A stretch of DNA of 64,000 nt from contig NZ_LUAW01000067.1 of NCBI RefSeq assembly GCF_001605895.1, positions 22,931 through 86,930 of the forward strand. The letters run 5' to 3'. Source of the stretch: Acinetobacter pragensis (GTDB lineage Bacteria; Pseudomonadota; Gammaproteobacteria; Pseudomonadales; Moraxellaceae). How positions within the stretch are numbered: position 1 is the first letter of the stretch; the number at the start of each line of letters is the position of its first letter. Under the pieces are notes generated by a model. That model worked only from the letters and a program-made list of their open reading frames with translations. It was not told the origin of the DNA and did not search any database. The position numbers and the translations under genes are program-made. Positions 18,189 through 27,060 of the stretch are shown here, in pieces.

Positions 18189-18506
18189 ATGAAGCAAAGC
18201 GATGAACTTGCGCAGCAAATATTGGCCGTGATTGATTTGATTCCGCAGGGGCAGGTCGCATCTTATGGACAAGTGGCAAGGCTGGCGGGTTTGCCCAAGC
18301 ATGCGCGTTTGGTTGGCTATGTTCTTAAACATTTGGATGCTGAGGCGAATTTACCCTGGCACCGGGTGATTAACAGCCAAGGCAAAATTAGCCTTGGGAA
18401 ATTGGACGCGCAAGGAAATAATATTCAGCAGCAAAAATTGCTGGAAGAAGGGGTTGCCGTCATTGCCGGTAAGATTGATTTGAAGCGCTATCAATGGAAT
18501 AGATGA
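18189..18506 (+). CDS. atl: Alkyltransferase-like DNA-binding protein (Atl/YbaZ type)
   Basis: The 105 residues match the C-terminal DNA-binding domain of O6-alkylguanine-DNA alkyltransferase, with GQVASYGQVARLAG and RLVGYVLKH. The reactive Cys of the PCHRV motif is replaced by Trp57, giving PWHRVINSQGKIS. That is the hallmark of alkyltransferase-like proteins, which bind O6-alkylguanine without repairing it and hand the lesion to nucleotide excision repair. The protein lacks the N-terminal domain of Ogt/Ada. It is a single gene, convergent with uspA. Confidence 0.88.
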   Translation: MKQSDELAQQILAVIDLIPQGQVASYGQVARLAGLPKHARLVGYVLKHLDAEANLPWHRVINSQGKISLGKLDAQGNNIQQQKLLEEGVAVIAGKIDLKRYQWNR

Positions 18507-18569
18507 ATTGAATGAAAGGCGTGCAGTCCTGCAGGGCATGCCAGCAAGACTGCAATAATTCACTGCGGG

Positions 18570-19010
18570 TTATTTGCGAACCACCATCACAGGAATGTCA
18601 GATGCCCCTAAAGTGCTTTGTGCAACACTGCCGAGGAAAAATTTCTTCAGCCCTGTGCGGCCATGAGAACCGATAATAATCAGATCAGCCTGTACATCTT
18701 TGGCTGCATTGATAATTTCTGTATGCACAGTTTGACCTTCAAGCAGCTTAGTTTCTACATTAATGCCTTCAGCGCTTAGTTTGGCTTTTACTGCATTGAG
18801 ATTGTCAACAATTGAAGTGCGGGCGCGCTCAATCAGGTCATTGGTTTGCGATGCGGAAATATATTCAGCCGCAATATACGGGTCAAGTACCATAACCTGA
18901 ACTACTGTAATTTTACTGTTAAATGCTTTCGCAAATTCAGTCGCTTTTGCAACTGCGGCATTCGAAGTTTCAGAACCGTCAACAGGGACTACAATATTTT
19001 GAAATGACAT
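18570..19010 (-). CDS. Universal stress protein, UspA family
   Basis: This is a 146-residue single Usp domain. It begins IVVPVDGSETSNAAVAKA and contains the nucleotide-binding signature IIIGSHGRTGLKKFFLGSVA followed by VMVVRK at the C-terminus, as in ATP-binding Usp proteins. GGAG precedes the start. It is a soluble cytoplasmic protein of general stress physiology; the specific trigger cannot be read from the sequence. It is monocistronic and leftward. Confidence 0.92.
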   Translation of the reverse strand: MSFQNIVVPVDGSETSNAAVAKATEFAKAFNSKITVVQVMVLDPYIAAEYISASQTNDLIERARTSIVDNLNAVKAKLSAEGINVETKLLEGQTVHTEIINAAKDVQADLIIIGSHGRTGLKKFFLGSVAQSTLGASDIPVMVVRK

Positions 19011-19330
19011 AATAATTCTCCTTATTGTTTCAAATTTTTAGAGCAGGCGCTGGCTGCTCGATGTATAAAAAAACATGATAAAAAATAATTGCCTCTCCTT
19101 GATCATAGCGCGAAATAAAATGAAAGAAAACCTAGTAAATTCATACGGATATTTTTAAATTATTAAAATAAGTCAAACAATATTAAGGAGTTATTGCTGT
19201 ACTGCTTTCAACCGAAATGTCTTGTTGATATTTATATTCAACTAAAGTTATAGTTTATTTTTTAAGCGGCTTTTAATTTGATTTGAAACCGCCTAAGGCT
19301 GAAATATTTTTAGGAGCCAGATGGGCAGGC
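19011..19330. other. Intergenic region upstream of uspA
   Basis: These are about 320 very AT-rich bases holding the leftward uspA promoter and the 3' flank of the lipoprotein gene. I see no gene or clear hairpin. Confidence 0.4.
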
Positions 19331-19735
19331 CTATTCACATTGAATTGATTTTTCATCTAATTTGAAGGCCGGCGCCAGCTGATGATAGCGTTCTAAAATC
19401 AGCGCTTTTTCATCGCCGAATATTTGCTGCTGCAGCTGGGCAATTTTTTTATCGCTGACATACAGATGCGCGCAGTGCAGGGCAATTTGATTTTGCTTGG
19501 CAATTGAAAAGCGAGCGCTGTCATCTTTTGCGCTGTAGTTATGCAGTTGCTGCTGCGCTTTGCTCAGCTGTACAAGGCTGCGCTTTTGCTGCATGCTCAG
19601 CAGCGTTTGACTGTTGATCCATTTTGCGACATCCATGCGTACGCCATTGTAATCGACAAAAATGGGGGAAACCAGCTGACAGCCAGAGAGGCTGAGCAGC
19701 AGGCTGATCATGATGATTTTCTTCAAATCTTTCAC
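19331..19735 (-). CDS. Small hypothetical lipoprotein
   Basis: The 134 residues begin with a signal peptide ending in a lipobox, LLSLSGCQ, with the lipidated Cys at position 19. The mature part is helical and Gln-rich, with an isolated Cys pair (Cys87 in LHCAHLY and one near the C-terminus, IQCE) that could form a disulfide. No known domain was recognised. It is a lone leftward gene 190 bp from the tRNA-Met gene. Confidence 0.65.
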   Translation of the reverse strand: MKDLKKIIMISLLLSLSGCQLVSPIFVDYNGVRMDVAKWINSQTLLSMQQKRSLVQLSKAQQQLHNYSAKDDSARFSIAKQNQIALHCAHLYVSDKKIAQLQQQIFGDEKALILERYHQLAPAFKLDEKSIQCE

Positions 19736-19924
19736 CTATTGAATATCTGTATGCTTTCAAATATAAACGTGAAAATTAAATAAAAATGTAAAAAATGCGA
19801 TCAATATTCGCCATATTGCTTATTTTTTATCAGGTTGATGCGCGCTTGGTTAAAGTGTATGCATTTTTGCGGAAAAATACTTGACGATGTGTGCTGAAAT
19901 TTAGATAATGCGCGCACAGTTTAC

Positions 19925-20001
19925 GGCTATGTAGCTCAGTTGGTTAGAGCACCGCACTCATAATGCGGGGGTCACAAGTTCAAGTCTCGTCATAGCCACC
20001 A
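19925..20001 (+). tRNA. tRNA-Met (CAT), elongator type
   Basis: These 77 bases fold as a cloverleaf: acceptor arm GGCTATG with CATAGCC, D-loop AGCTCAGTTGGTTAGAGC, anticodon loop CTCATAA with anticodon CAT, T-arm with GTTCAAGTC, and encoded CCA. The first base pairs with C72 and the body closely follows the E. coli elongator tRNA-Met, so this is not the initiator. A lysidine-modified tRNA-Ile with CAT is less likely from the acceptor stem. Confidence 0.92.
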
Positions 20002-20008
20002 TTTTAAA

Positions 20009-20037
20009 AGACCAAGCTCTCAGCTTGGTCTCTTTTT
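20009..20037 (+). terminator. tRNA-Met terminator
   Basis: AGACCAAGCT (20009-20018) pairs perfectly with AGCTTGGTCT (20022-20031) around 3 nt, followed by CTTTTTT, 8 nt after the tRNA. Confidence 0.88.
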
Positions 20038-20204
20038 TGTCTGTCGAAAAGTTATATTCAGCTGCAGTTCCATTTTGGCATATATTTTGGGTGAAAGTTT
20101 AAGAATAGGCAGATGGTTCATGCATGAAATCATGCTGCAAAAGAATGAGATGACGTACGGCAGTTTTCCAATTCTTTTCACATCATTATTTGTATTGCAG
20201 TCAT

Positions 20205-20236
20205 AAAAAAAGCTCAAACAGGTGTTTGAGCTTTTT
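20205..20236. terminator. nadE terminator
   Basis: AAAAAGCTCAAACA (20207-20220) pairs perfectly with TGTTTGAGCTTTTT (20223-20236). It lies just after the leftward nadE stop codon and is followed by more U residues in that direction. Confidence 0.85.
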
Positions 20237-20257
20237 GGATAATACCGCTTGCCAAGC

Positions 20258-21883
20258 TTAGATGCCCGGTTTCCAGCCATTCACGATTGGATAGCGGCGT
20301 TCGCGGCTGAATGCCCGTGAACTGATGCGCGGGCCAATGGCGCCTTGGCGGCGTTTGTATTCATTCAGATCAACCAAGCGGATGACTTTTGCCACAACTT
20401 CGGCATCGAAGCCTTTGGCAATAATGTCATCTTGGCTCATGTCTTCTTCAATATACGCATATAAAATCGCATCCAAAATGTCATAGGCAGGCAGTGAATC
20501 CTGGTCTTTTTGATCTGGGCGCAATTCAGCAGAAGGTGGACGGGTAATTACGCGTTCAGGAATGACAGGCGTTTCTGAAATGCTGTTGCGGTATTTTGCC
20601 AATTCAAACACGATGGTTTTATAGACATCTTTCAGCACGGCATATCCGCCGACCATGTCGCCGTACAGGGTGCAGTAACCGACAGATAATTCAGATTTGT
20701 TGCCGGTAGACAGCACTAGATTGCCGAATTTATTCGACAGCGCCATCAGTAATGTGCCGCGTGAGCGGGCCTGCAGATTCTCTTCAGTCGCATCCGCTGG
20801 CGCATTGCCGAAGAATGGGAACAGCGTTTGCATAAAACCGGACACAATCGGGTTGATCTCGGCAATGCCGAAGGTTACGCCCATGTTTTTGGCCTGTGCA
20901 GCTGCATCCTCGACACTGATTTGCGCGGTATAAGTATAAGGCATCATCACGGCCTGCACTTTGTCTGCGCCAATAGCATCCGCCGCAATCGCCAAGGTCA
21001 GCGCTGAATCGATACCGCCCGATAAGCCTAAAATCACGCCGGAAAAGCCTGAACGCTGGACATAATCACGAGTCGCCAGCACTAAGCTTTGATAGATTTC
21101 AGCCATTGTGTCGAGTGGCGGAGCGATTGTGCCTTTCGTAAAGCTTTTTTGCGCTGCATCGTATTCAGCAATGTATATGTTTTCTTGAAAGCTCGGCGCC
21201 TGCAGTACAATTTCGCCGTCTTTGCTCATGACGAAGCTGGTGCCGTCAAAGACTAAATCATCTTGACCGCCCACTTGGTTGCAATACACCAAGTTCAGAT
21301 TCATTTGCTTTGCCAATGCCGCCATGGTTTCAATGCGGTGCTGCGGCTTGCCGACTTCATAAGGAGACGCATTCAGGACCAATGCAGTTTCTACATTCAG
21401 CTGTGCTAGCTGCTGCACAGTTGGCAAGGCCCAAACATCTTCACAAATCAGTATGCCAAACTTATGACCAAGGTATTCAAATACCAGATGCTGATGGCCT
21501 TCACTGAAATAGCGCTTTTCATCAAAAACGCTGTAATTCGGCAAATTCTGCTTATTGTAGACACCTAGTACTTGACCATCTTTCATAACGGCTGCTGCGT
21601 TGTAGCGCTGACCGTCTTCAGTTTGGTTAACAAAACCAAATACCAGAACGATGTCTTTAATTTCTGCCAGTTTGTCAAAAGCCTGTTTTGTGCGTTTGCC
21701 AAGGCTTGGACGCAACAGCAGGTCTTCGGCAGGGTAGCCTAATGTAGAGAGCTCTGGAAAAACAATAATATCGGCATTTTGTTTTTTCGCTTCATTTGCC
21801 AATTCCAGCATTTTTTCAGCATTTGAAGTCAAGTTGCCGGTATGCGGAGAGAATTGAGCAAGCGCAATTTTAAAACTATTCAT
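20258..21883 (-). CDS. nadE: Glutamine-dependent NAD+ synthetase
   Basis: This 541-residue two-domain enzyme catalyses the last step of NAD synthesis, amidation of deamido-NAD with glutamine. The N-terminal nitrilase-type glutaminase domain (about 1-260) shows the Glu of VFPELSTLGYPAEDLL and the catalytic Cys of ILICEDVW. The C-terminal ATP-pyrophosphatase domain carries the P-loop LGLSGGIDSALTLAIAADA and later STGNKSELSVGYCTLYGDM. It is a single leftward gene with its own terminator. Confidence 0.95.
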   Translation of the reverse strand: MNSFKIALAQFSPHTGNLTSNAEKMLELANEAKKQNADIIVFPELSTLGYPAEDLLLRPSLGKRTKQAFDKLAEIKDIVLVFGFVNQTEDGQRYNAAAVMKDGQVLGVYNKQNLPNYSVFDEKRYFSEGHQHLVFEYLGHKFGILICEDVWALPTVQQLAQLNVETALVLNASPYEVGKPQHRIETMAALAKQMNLNLVYCNQVGGQDDLVFDGTSFVMSKDGEIVLQAPSFQENIYIAEYDAAQKSFTKGTIAPPLDTMAEIYQSLVLATRDYVQRSGFSGVILGLSGGIDSALTLAIAADAIGADKVQAVMMPYTYTAQISVEDAAAQAKNMGVTFGIAEINPIVSGFMQTLFPFFGNAPADATEENLQARSRGTLLMALSNKFGNLVLSTGNKSELSVGYCTLYGDMVGGYAVLKDVYKTIVFELAKYRNSISETPVIPERVITRPPSAELRPDQKDQDSLPAYDILDAILYAYIEEDMSQDDIIAKGFDAEVVAKVIRLVDLNEYKRRQGAIGPRISSRAFSRERRYPIVNGWKPGI

Positions 21884-22256
21884 TCCAACTAAATCCTATT
21901 CCTATAGGGTGAATACACTAAAAAACTGATTTTTATTATTAATATTATTCAGCAGAGTGCATTTTGATACTAAAAATATAGCTATAAAAGCTTAAAACAT
22001 CATGAAGTGATGATAAAAAAATCTTCTTCCGCTCGGTAAAGCATTTCAGACCTCGGGCTATTTTAGCTGAAATTGGCTTAGAAGCTAGAGCCAATTCAAA
22101 GGATTTGAAATAGAAAATGATAAGCAGTCAAAACATTGATCATACTGCGGTAAAAGCTTCGGTGAAATTGTTGAAGAAATCATAAAAACAGTTCTATTTT
22201 ACAGCATATTGATAAAGAAGAGGTCTTAAATAAACCGGCATGCAGCTGAAAATCAT
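21884..22256. other. Intergenic region upstream of nadE
   Basis: This is about 370 bp. A 22-codon frame (MISSQNIDHTAVKASVKLLK...) starts near 22116 but lacks a convincing ribosome binding site. I see no other structure. Confidence 0.4.
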
Positions 22257-22766
22257 TTAAGCTTTTTTGGTCTTGATCGCGGTCTGAATAATAATATTAT
22301 CAATACGTTTAAAAAAAATATCACGGGCGATATCGCCTTGCTGTTCGATATTGTAGTCAAAGTACGGTTTATTGGCTTTCAGCCGGTATTTGTAAGGATT
22401 GTATTTGCCCAAACTGAGGAAAAAAGCGCTCTGCAGCAAGGCGCCGCGCAGCAGCACGTTGATATTCTGCTGGTATTGATAAATATGCGCCATTTCATGA
22501 ATAAACAAACCTTGATAAGCCCTGCTTTCCTGTGAATAGTCGTGGCTGTAGTGGGGCGAACGGGCGTGAATATAGCCGCAGGGCGCCATTACCACATGTT
22601 TAGACTGCCAAGGCAGATAGGGGTGATTCATGATTTTGACCTGCGTGTAATCAATCAGGCTGCCAAATACGCTTTGGCACAGCGCAATTTCTCCTGCTGT
22701 CAGGCTGCGGCATTTAAAGCGTTCCAGCTTTAAGACTCGAATGATGAGCGGAATAAAATTGAACAT
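22257..22766 (-). CDS. HExxH-motif protein, putative metallopeptidase-like
   Basis: The 169 residues contain a zinc-peptidase-like signature HEMAH (90-94) in LFIHEMAHIYQYQQ, preceded by a segment resembling the SprT/gluzincin approach (KHVVMAPCGYIHARS). The N-terminus has a weak hydrophobic stretch and no clear signal peptide. A possible third ligand acid downstream is not obvious (DYNIEQQGDI supplies candidates). I recall similar Acinetobacter proteins being labelled Vgr-related, but no T6SS gene is nearby and I do not assign that role. It is divergent from ravA. Confidence 0.6.
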   Translation of the reverse strand: MFNFIPLIIRVLKLERFKCRSLTAGEIALCQSVFGSLIDYTQVKIMNHPYLPWQSKHVVMAPCGYIHARSPHYSHDYSQESRAYQGLFIHEMAHIYQYQQNINVLLRGALLQSAFFLSLGKYNPYKYRLKANKPYFDYNIEQQGDIARDIFFKRIDNIIIQTAIKTKKA

Positions 22767-22902
22767 GGCTGAACATATTGGGCTGCGTACTGTAGATCAA
22801 GATAGCAAATTTTGACGGCAGAATATTTTTAAAAGCGTTTCATTTCGCAAAAAGGCATTCAGGCCGCTACAATAGTTTTTTCTTCGCCAATGATGTCCTT
22901 TT

Positions 22903-24405
22903 ATGAAAACGCGTATGCATGCACTTATCTCCCAAGTCAGTGAACACATGTATGAGCGTGAGCAGATTATTGCGCTGAGCTTGCTGGCAGGCATTGCCGG
23001 CATGAATACATTCTTATACGGGTCACCCGGCACAGCAAAAAGCTTGATTTCCCGCCGTATCGCCTCAGCATTTGAAGTCAGTGAATATTTTGAATATTTG
23101 ATGAACCGTTTCAGCACGCCGGAAGAAATTTTTGGGCCGGTGTCTATTAAGGCATTAAAAGACGATCAGTATTTACGGAAAACTGAGCATTATTTGCCAA
23201 AGGCGGATTTTGCATTTTTAGATGAAATTTGGAAAGCAAGCCCAGCGATTTTGAATACTCTGCTGACATTGGTGAATGAAAAGACCTTTAAGAATGGCGA
23301 CTTGATTCAGCATGTGCCGCTAAAAGTCCTGATGAGCGCTTCCAATGAAATTCCAGAACCGAATCAGGGGCTGGATGCGCTGTATGACCGCTTCATCATG
23401 CGTCTGGCGGTTCCGCCGATTCAGCAGGTGCAGAATTTTCACGCTTTGCTGCAGGCGAAGCCAAGCGCCGCCAAAGTGGAGGTCTCTGATGATTTACGGA
23501 TTAAAAAGCAGGAATTGACGTATTGGCGCGAACAGATTCATCAGGTGCAGCTGCCCGCTGAAATTTTAAAAATCTTTGATGAGATTAAGCAATCTTTGAG
23601 CGACAGCTTTGAAGAGCATGCTATATATGTCTCTGACCGGCGCTGGCAGCGCGCTGCGTATTTGCTGAAGGCTTCCGCTTTTATCAATGACCGGGCTGAA
23701 GTCAATCTTTTGGATGTGTTTATTTTAAAGCACTGCTTATGGAGCCAAATTGATGATATTGCTTTTGTGGCGCAGACCATAGAGCAGGCAATTTTAGCAA
23801 TTGGCTTGGATTCAGATTTGGATTTAGCCGGCAGCACGGCGCAAAAAGAAGATTTGGAACAGCGCATATTGAATCATTTTTATTATACCGATGAAGTTTA
23901 CGAGAGTTATTTAATCCGCGACCGTGAATATGTGCGCGCGGTGGCCAATTTAGATCATCATTATCAGGATAAGACGCTGTATTTGGAGCTGGATAAAATG
24001 GACAGCAAGAAAGATTTTTTTGCTGTAGATGCCAGCGGGGAAGAAATCCGCGGGATTGTCTGCAATTTTAACGGGGGGCGGCAGTGCACCTTAAAAGGCG
24101 GTTACTACGGATTGGAAGAAGTGGTTTCGCCCTATGTTAAATATTCGAAAGGCAGTGCCCGGACCCAATTGTCTGCGCAGATCAAATATGATTTGCTGCA
24201 GGAGGTGCGGGGGCTTCAGGAAAAAATCCTGCAAGATTATCAAACGCTGAAACAGCGCATAGAGGCCGCTTCGGAACATTTTGACTCTGATTTTACTGCT
24301 GCGGACGATGCAGAAAAACTGCGCAGCCAGCTCGATCAAACTCTGCAGCGCTATGATTTGCAGCGTCAGGACTGTCTGCGGCTGGAGCAGCTATGCCGAA
24401 ACTGA
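22903..24405 (+). CDS. ravA: MoxR-family AAA+ ATPase RavA
   Basis: The 500 residues begin with a MoxR-type AAA+ module: Walker A GSPGTAKS (40-47), Walker B ADFAFLDEIWKA (about 101-112) and a sensor region LMSASNEIPEPNQGLDALYDRF. A helical and beta-rich C-terminal half follows, as in E. coli RavA. RavA hexamers work with ViaA as a chaperone-like pair, linked in E. coli to respiratory complexes and aminoglycoside sensitivity. Its stop overlaps the viaA start by 13 bp, indicating a tightly coupled operon. Assignment rests on the MoxR core plus the viaA neighbour. Confidence 0.88.
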   Translation: MKTRMHALISQVSEHMYEREQIIALSLLAGIAGMNTFLYGSPGTAKSLISRRIASAFEVSEYFEYLMNRFSTPEEIFGPVSIKALKDDQYLRKTEHYLPKADFAFLDEIWKASPAILNTLLTLVNEKTFKNGDLIQHVPLKVLMSASNEIPEPNQGLDALYDRFIMRLAVPPIQQVQNFHALLQAKPSAAKVEVSDDLRIKKQELTYWREQIHQVQLPAEILKIFDEIKQSLSDSFEEHAIYVSDRRWQRAAYLLKASAFINDRAEVNLLDVFILKHCLWSQIDDIAFVAQTIEQAILAIGLDSDLDLAGSTAQKEDLEQRILNHFYYTDEVYESYLIRDREYVRAVANLDHHYQDKTLYLELDKMDSKKDFFAVDASGEEIRGIVCNFNGGRQCTLKGGYYGLEEVVSPYVKYSKGSARTQLSAQIKYDLLQEVRGLQEKILQDYQTLKQRIEAASEHFDSDFTAADDAEKLRSQLDQTLQRYDLQRQDCLRLEQLCRN

Positions 24406-25838
24406 AGCTGCAGTCCGCACGGAAGACGCAAGCCGCTTTAACCCAAGTGACAGATCAGCTGTATGAAGAACTGCGGCAATCCAGTTTAAAGCATTGGCTG
24501 GATGATGAAAAAGTGGCCAAAACTTTAGATGAAAAAGTGCATGCTTGGGCCTATCAGGCCAAATCCAGTTTAGATCAGCAGCATCCGTATCTGGATGCGC
24601 AGATTCATCTGGAAAATTGGCTGGACAAGGTTTCGGTCTCTGCAGCTGAGTTTCAGCTGATGAATCAGCAGTTTCAGGATTTTCAGCTGGCGCTGGGTAC
24701 GCCTGCGCTTGGTGAGTTGTGGCAATTTCAGCACAATGTAGCAGAGCCGCTTCCACCCAAAACCTTGCATTTGCAGTTTCAGCTGCTGAAGGAAAAATGG
24801 CAGCGCAAGCTGACGGAAGCGATTGCGGCGTGGGAATTTGAACAGCTGGCGCTGCAGCGGGATGCTTTTTTAGATGAAATTAAAGACTTTTTAGCCGCCC
24901 TGCAGAAAATGGCCAAGCATAAAGATGCCTTTGGTGCAGATACAGGCATCTTTATTGACTACTCCAAAGGGCAGCTGACAGAACATGACGTACAGCAGTT
25001 TGAAGAGTGGAGCCGTTATTTGGCCCAAGATCAAGAGCTGATGAAGTTGTGCAAAATGATGGGCAGTGCTGTCCCTTCAAAATATAAGCGGAAAAGGAAT
25101 AGCCGTATTGTGCAGGATGCGCAGCAGCAGCCCGATCAGCAGGCAATGGAAGAAATTACAGGCATACGGCTGGCGCAGGATTTGAATTTAGCGCTGCCCA
25201 GCGAGCTGGCGCTGCTGGCTGATCCTGACCTGCAAATTTTATTTGATCTCAAGTATTTGGAATCCAATATTCTGGGTTTTCATTTGCAGGGTGAGCAAAC
25301 CGGCCGCATGATCGATGATCCGCGCCATGCACCCAGACGGCGCGGTGAAAAGGGGCCGATGATTCTGTGCTTGGATACCAGCGGTTCCATGCACGGCCAG
25401 CCTGAACTGATTGCCAAAGCCATCAGCCTGTACTTGGGGATGCAAGCCATGAAGGCTAAACGGCCTATGCATATCATCAATTTTTCGACCAATTTAACTG
25501 TATTGGACTTGCAGCGGGGATATGCGCTGGATGAGCTGATTCATTTTCTAAGCCAGTCCTTTCATGGCGGTACGGATATTGTTCCAGCCATGCAGCATGC
25601 GGTGGATATGCTGCATCAGCCGAACTTCGCTCAAGCGGACGTGCTGGTGATTTCAGATTTTATTATGGGCGCTTTGCCGGCAGAGCTGATGGAGCAGATT
25701 GAAGGGCATCAGCAACGCGGCGCCGGTTTTTATGCCGCGGCTATTGGAAATTTCCGTATAGCGCATTTGGGAGATGCGCTGTTCGATCATCAATGGATTT
25801 ATCAGGCCGCTACAGGCAGAGTGACGCAGCTGAATTAA
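24393..25838 (+). CDS. viaA: VWA-domain protein ViaA, RavA partner
   Basis: The 481 residues are a long helical N-terminal region and a C-terminal von Willebrand A domain. The MIDAS metal site is seen in CLDTSGSMHG (about residue 327 onward), with the later Thr in SFHGGTDIVPAMQHA and Asp in LVISDFIMGA. Overlap with the end of ravA and matching size identify it as ViaA, the cofactor that stimulates RavA ATPase. The overlap implies translational coupling. It is cytoplasmic or membrane-associated by family knowledge. Confidence 0.88.
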   Translation: MPKLKLQSARKTQAALTQVTDQLYEELRQSSLKHWLDDEKVAKTLDEKVHAWAYQAKSSLDQQHPYLDAQIHLENWLDKVSVSAAEFQLMNQQFQDFQLALGTPALGELWQFQHNVAEPLPPKTLHLQFQLLKEKWQRKLTEAIAAWEFEQLALQRDAFLDEIKDFLAALQKMAKHKDAFGADTGIFIDYSKGQLTEHDVQQFEEWSRYLAQDQELMKLCKMMGSAVPSKYKRKRNSRIVQDAQQQPDQQAMEEITGIRLAQDLNLALPSELALLADPDLQILFDLKYLESNILGFHLQGEQTGRMIDDPRHAPRRRGEKGPMILCLDTSGSMHGQPELIAKAISLYLGMQAMKAKRPMHIINFSTNLTVLDLQRGYALDELIHFLSQSFHGGTDIVPAMQHAVDMLHQPNFAQADVLVISDFIMGALPAELMEQIEGHQQRGAGFYAAAIGNFRIAHLGDALFDHQWIYQAATGRVTQLN

Positions 25839-26085
25839 ATCCTTAAGAAAAATATTTATAAAAATACCGCTGACCTTAATTGATATGAAGTTGGCTCTGA
25901 AAGAAAATTTCCACAGCATGTTGTCGGACAATTTAATCAATCGGTGATATTTGCCAATTCAAAGACCATTTATGCAAATGGCAACCTTGTGCGCATGACT
26001 TAATTTTTCATCATCCCCCTAAGCATTCCGTGCTTGGAATTGATGCTTTCGCCATTCAGTGCGAATAAAAAGAAGAGTATGCACT

Positions 26086-27042
26086 ATGCAAATTATCAGC
26101 CCAATCAAAAAAGCATTCAGCACTATGCTGGCTGGCCCGGTTTTTGATGCAGCCAAGCAATCGGCAATTATTCCAATCCGGCACATGAAATTTGAGTTTA
26201 AACCGGAAAAAATCGATCCCAAATTTTACATGAATGCGGAATTGGCCAGCGCCTATTTTGCTTCATTGTCGATATTCTTAACTTTCGGCGAGGATCTGGT
26301 GATTGATACTGCGCGCTATCACCGAGATTTTGTCACAGATCCTTTGCTGAAGCAGCGGGTGACATCACTGATCGGCCAAGAGGCGCTGCATTCCAAACTG
26401 CATGAAGAAATGAATGATGCCTATATGGAAATCGATCTGCCGGTCAAGCTGTTCCGGACATGGGCTGGCTGGGTATTCACTTATGGCTTTAACCGTTTGT
26501 CGCAGCCGATGAAGCTGTCTTTGATGGCGGGAATTGAGCATTTCACCGCTGTACTGGCGGAATACATGATGAACCATGAACAGATCTTTTTCGATTCTCA
26601 GGATGAAAAACAGCGCGCTATTTGGATGTGGCACATGCTGGAAGAGTCAGAGCACAAGGACATCGCCTATGATGTCTTTCAGAATCTTTCCAATAATTAT
26701 GCGTTGCGGGCTGCCGGATTCTTTCCTGCGCTCATTACTATTTTAGTGCTGATTTCCGCGGCATCTCTTTTGGTGCCGTTTTACCGTAAACCTTCTAATT
26801 TGATCAGCTGGTCATATTGGAAAGATGTGCCGCGCAGTTTTCAGCTGATTTTTGGTTTGAAAGACGGGGTTTATGGCAGCAGCCTGAAGCATATTTTTGA
26901 TTATCTTCGTCCGAGTTTCCATCCAAATGACTATGACACCAGCGCTTTTTTAGATTACTACAAAGAACGCCTGCTTTATCCGGAAACCGGTGTGCTGACG
27001 CCGTATTTTGTCAAAGAGTTTATCCCTGCATTAAAAGTATAA
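26086..27042 (+). CDS. Predicted di-iron metal-dependent hydrolase (COG3687/PF10118 type)
   Basis: The 318 residues begin at the ATG at 26086 (MQIISPIKK), preceded by AAGAAGAG. A frame opening at 26059 would add 9 residues. The protein has helix-borne metal-ligand motifs EALHSKLHEE and EESEHKDIAYD, plus GIEHFTAVLAEY. This resembles the ferritin-like predicted metal-dependent hydrolase family, whose chemistry is unsettled. A hydrophobic stretch near 220-245 (FFPALITILVLISAASLL) suggests membrane association. It heads a three-gene operon with an SDR (18 bp later) and a flavin monooxygenase, pointing to oxidation of a lipophilic substrate. Confidence 0.75.
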   Translation: MQIISPIKKAFSTMLAGPVFDAAKQSAIIPIRHMKFEFKPEKIDPKFYMNAELASAYFASLSIFLTFGEDLVIDTARYHRDFVTDPLLKQRVTSLIGQEALHSKLHEEMNDAYMEIDLPVKLFRTWAGWVFTYGFNRLSQPMKLSLMAGIEHFTAVLAEYMMNHEQIFFDSQDEKQRAIWMWHMLEESEHKDIAYDVFQNLSNNYALRAAGFFPALITILVLISAASLLVPFYRKPSNLISWSYWKDVPRSFQLIFGLKDGVYGSSLKHIFDYLRPSFHPNDYDTSAFLDYYKERLLYPETGVLTPYFVKEFIPALKV

Positions 27043-27060
27043 AAATTAAGGAAAAACATT

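Noticed and set aside
17820..18332. Frames of 74-149 codons across the gap before the Atl-like gene
   Set aside because: They overlap the clear Atl gene or each other, lack ribosome binding sites, and give compositions unlike real proteins.
18522..18554. Hairpin (TGCAGTC / GACTGCA) between atl and uspA
   Set aside because: The 7-bp stem has a large loop and no U-run on either strand, so I do not call it a terminator.
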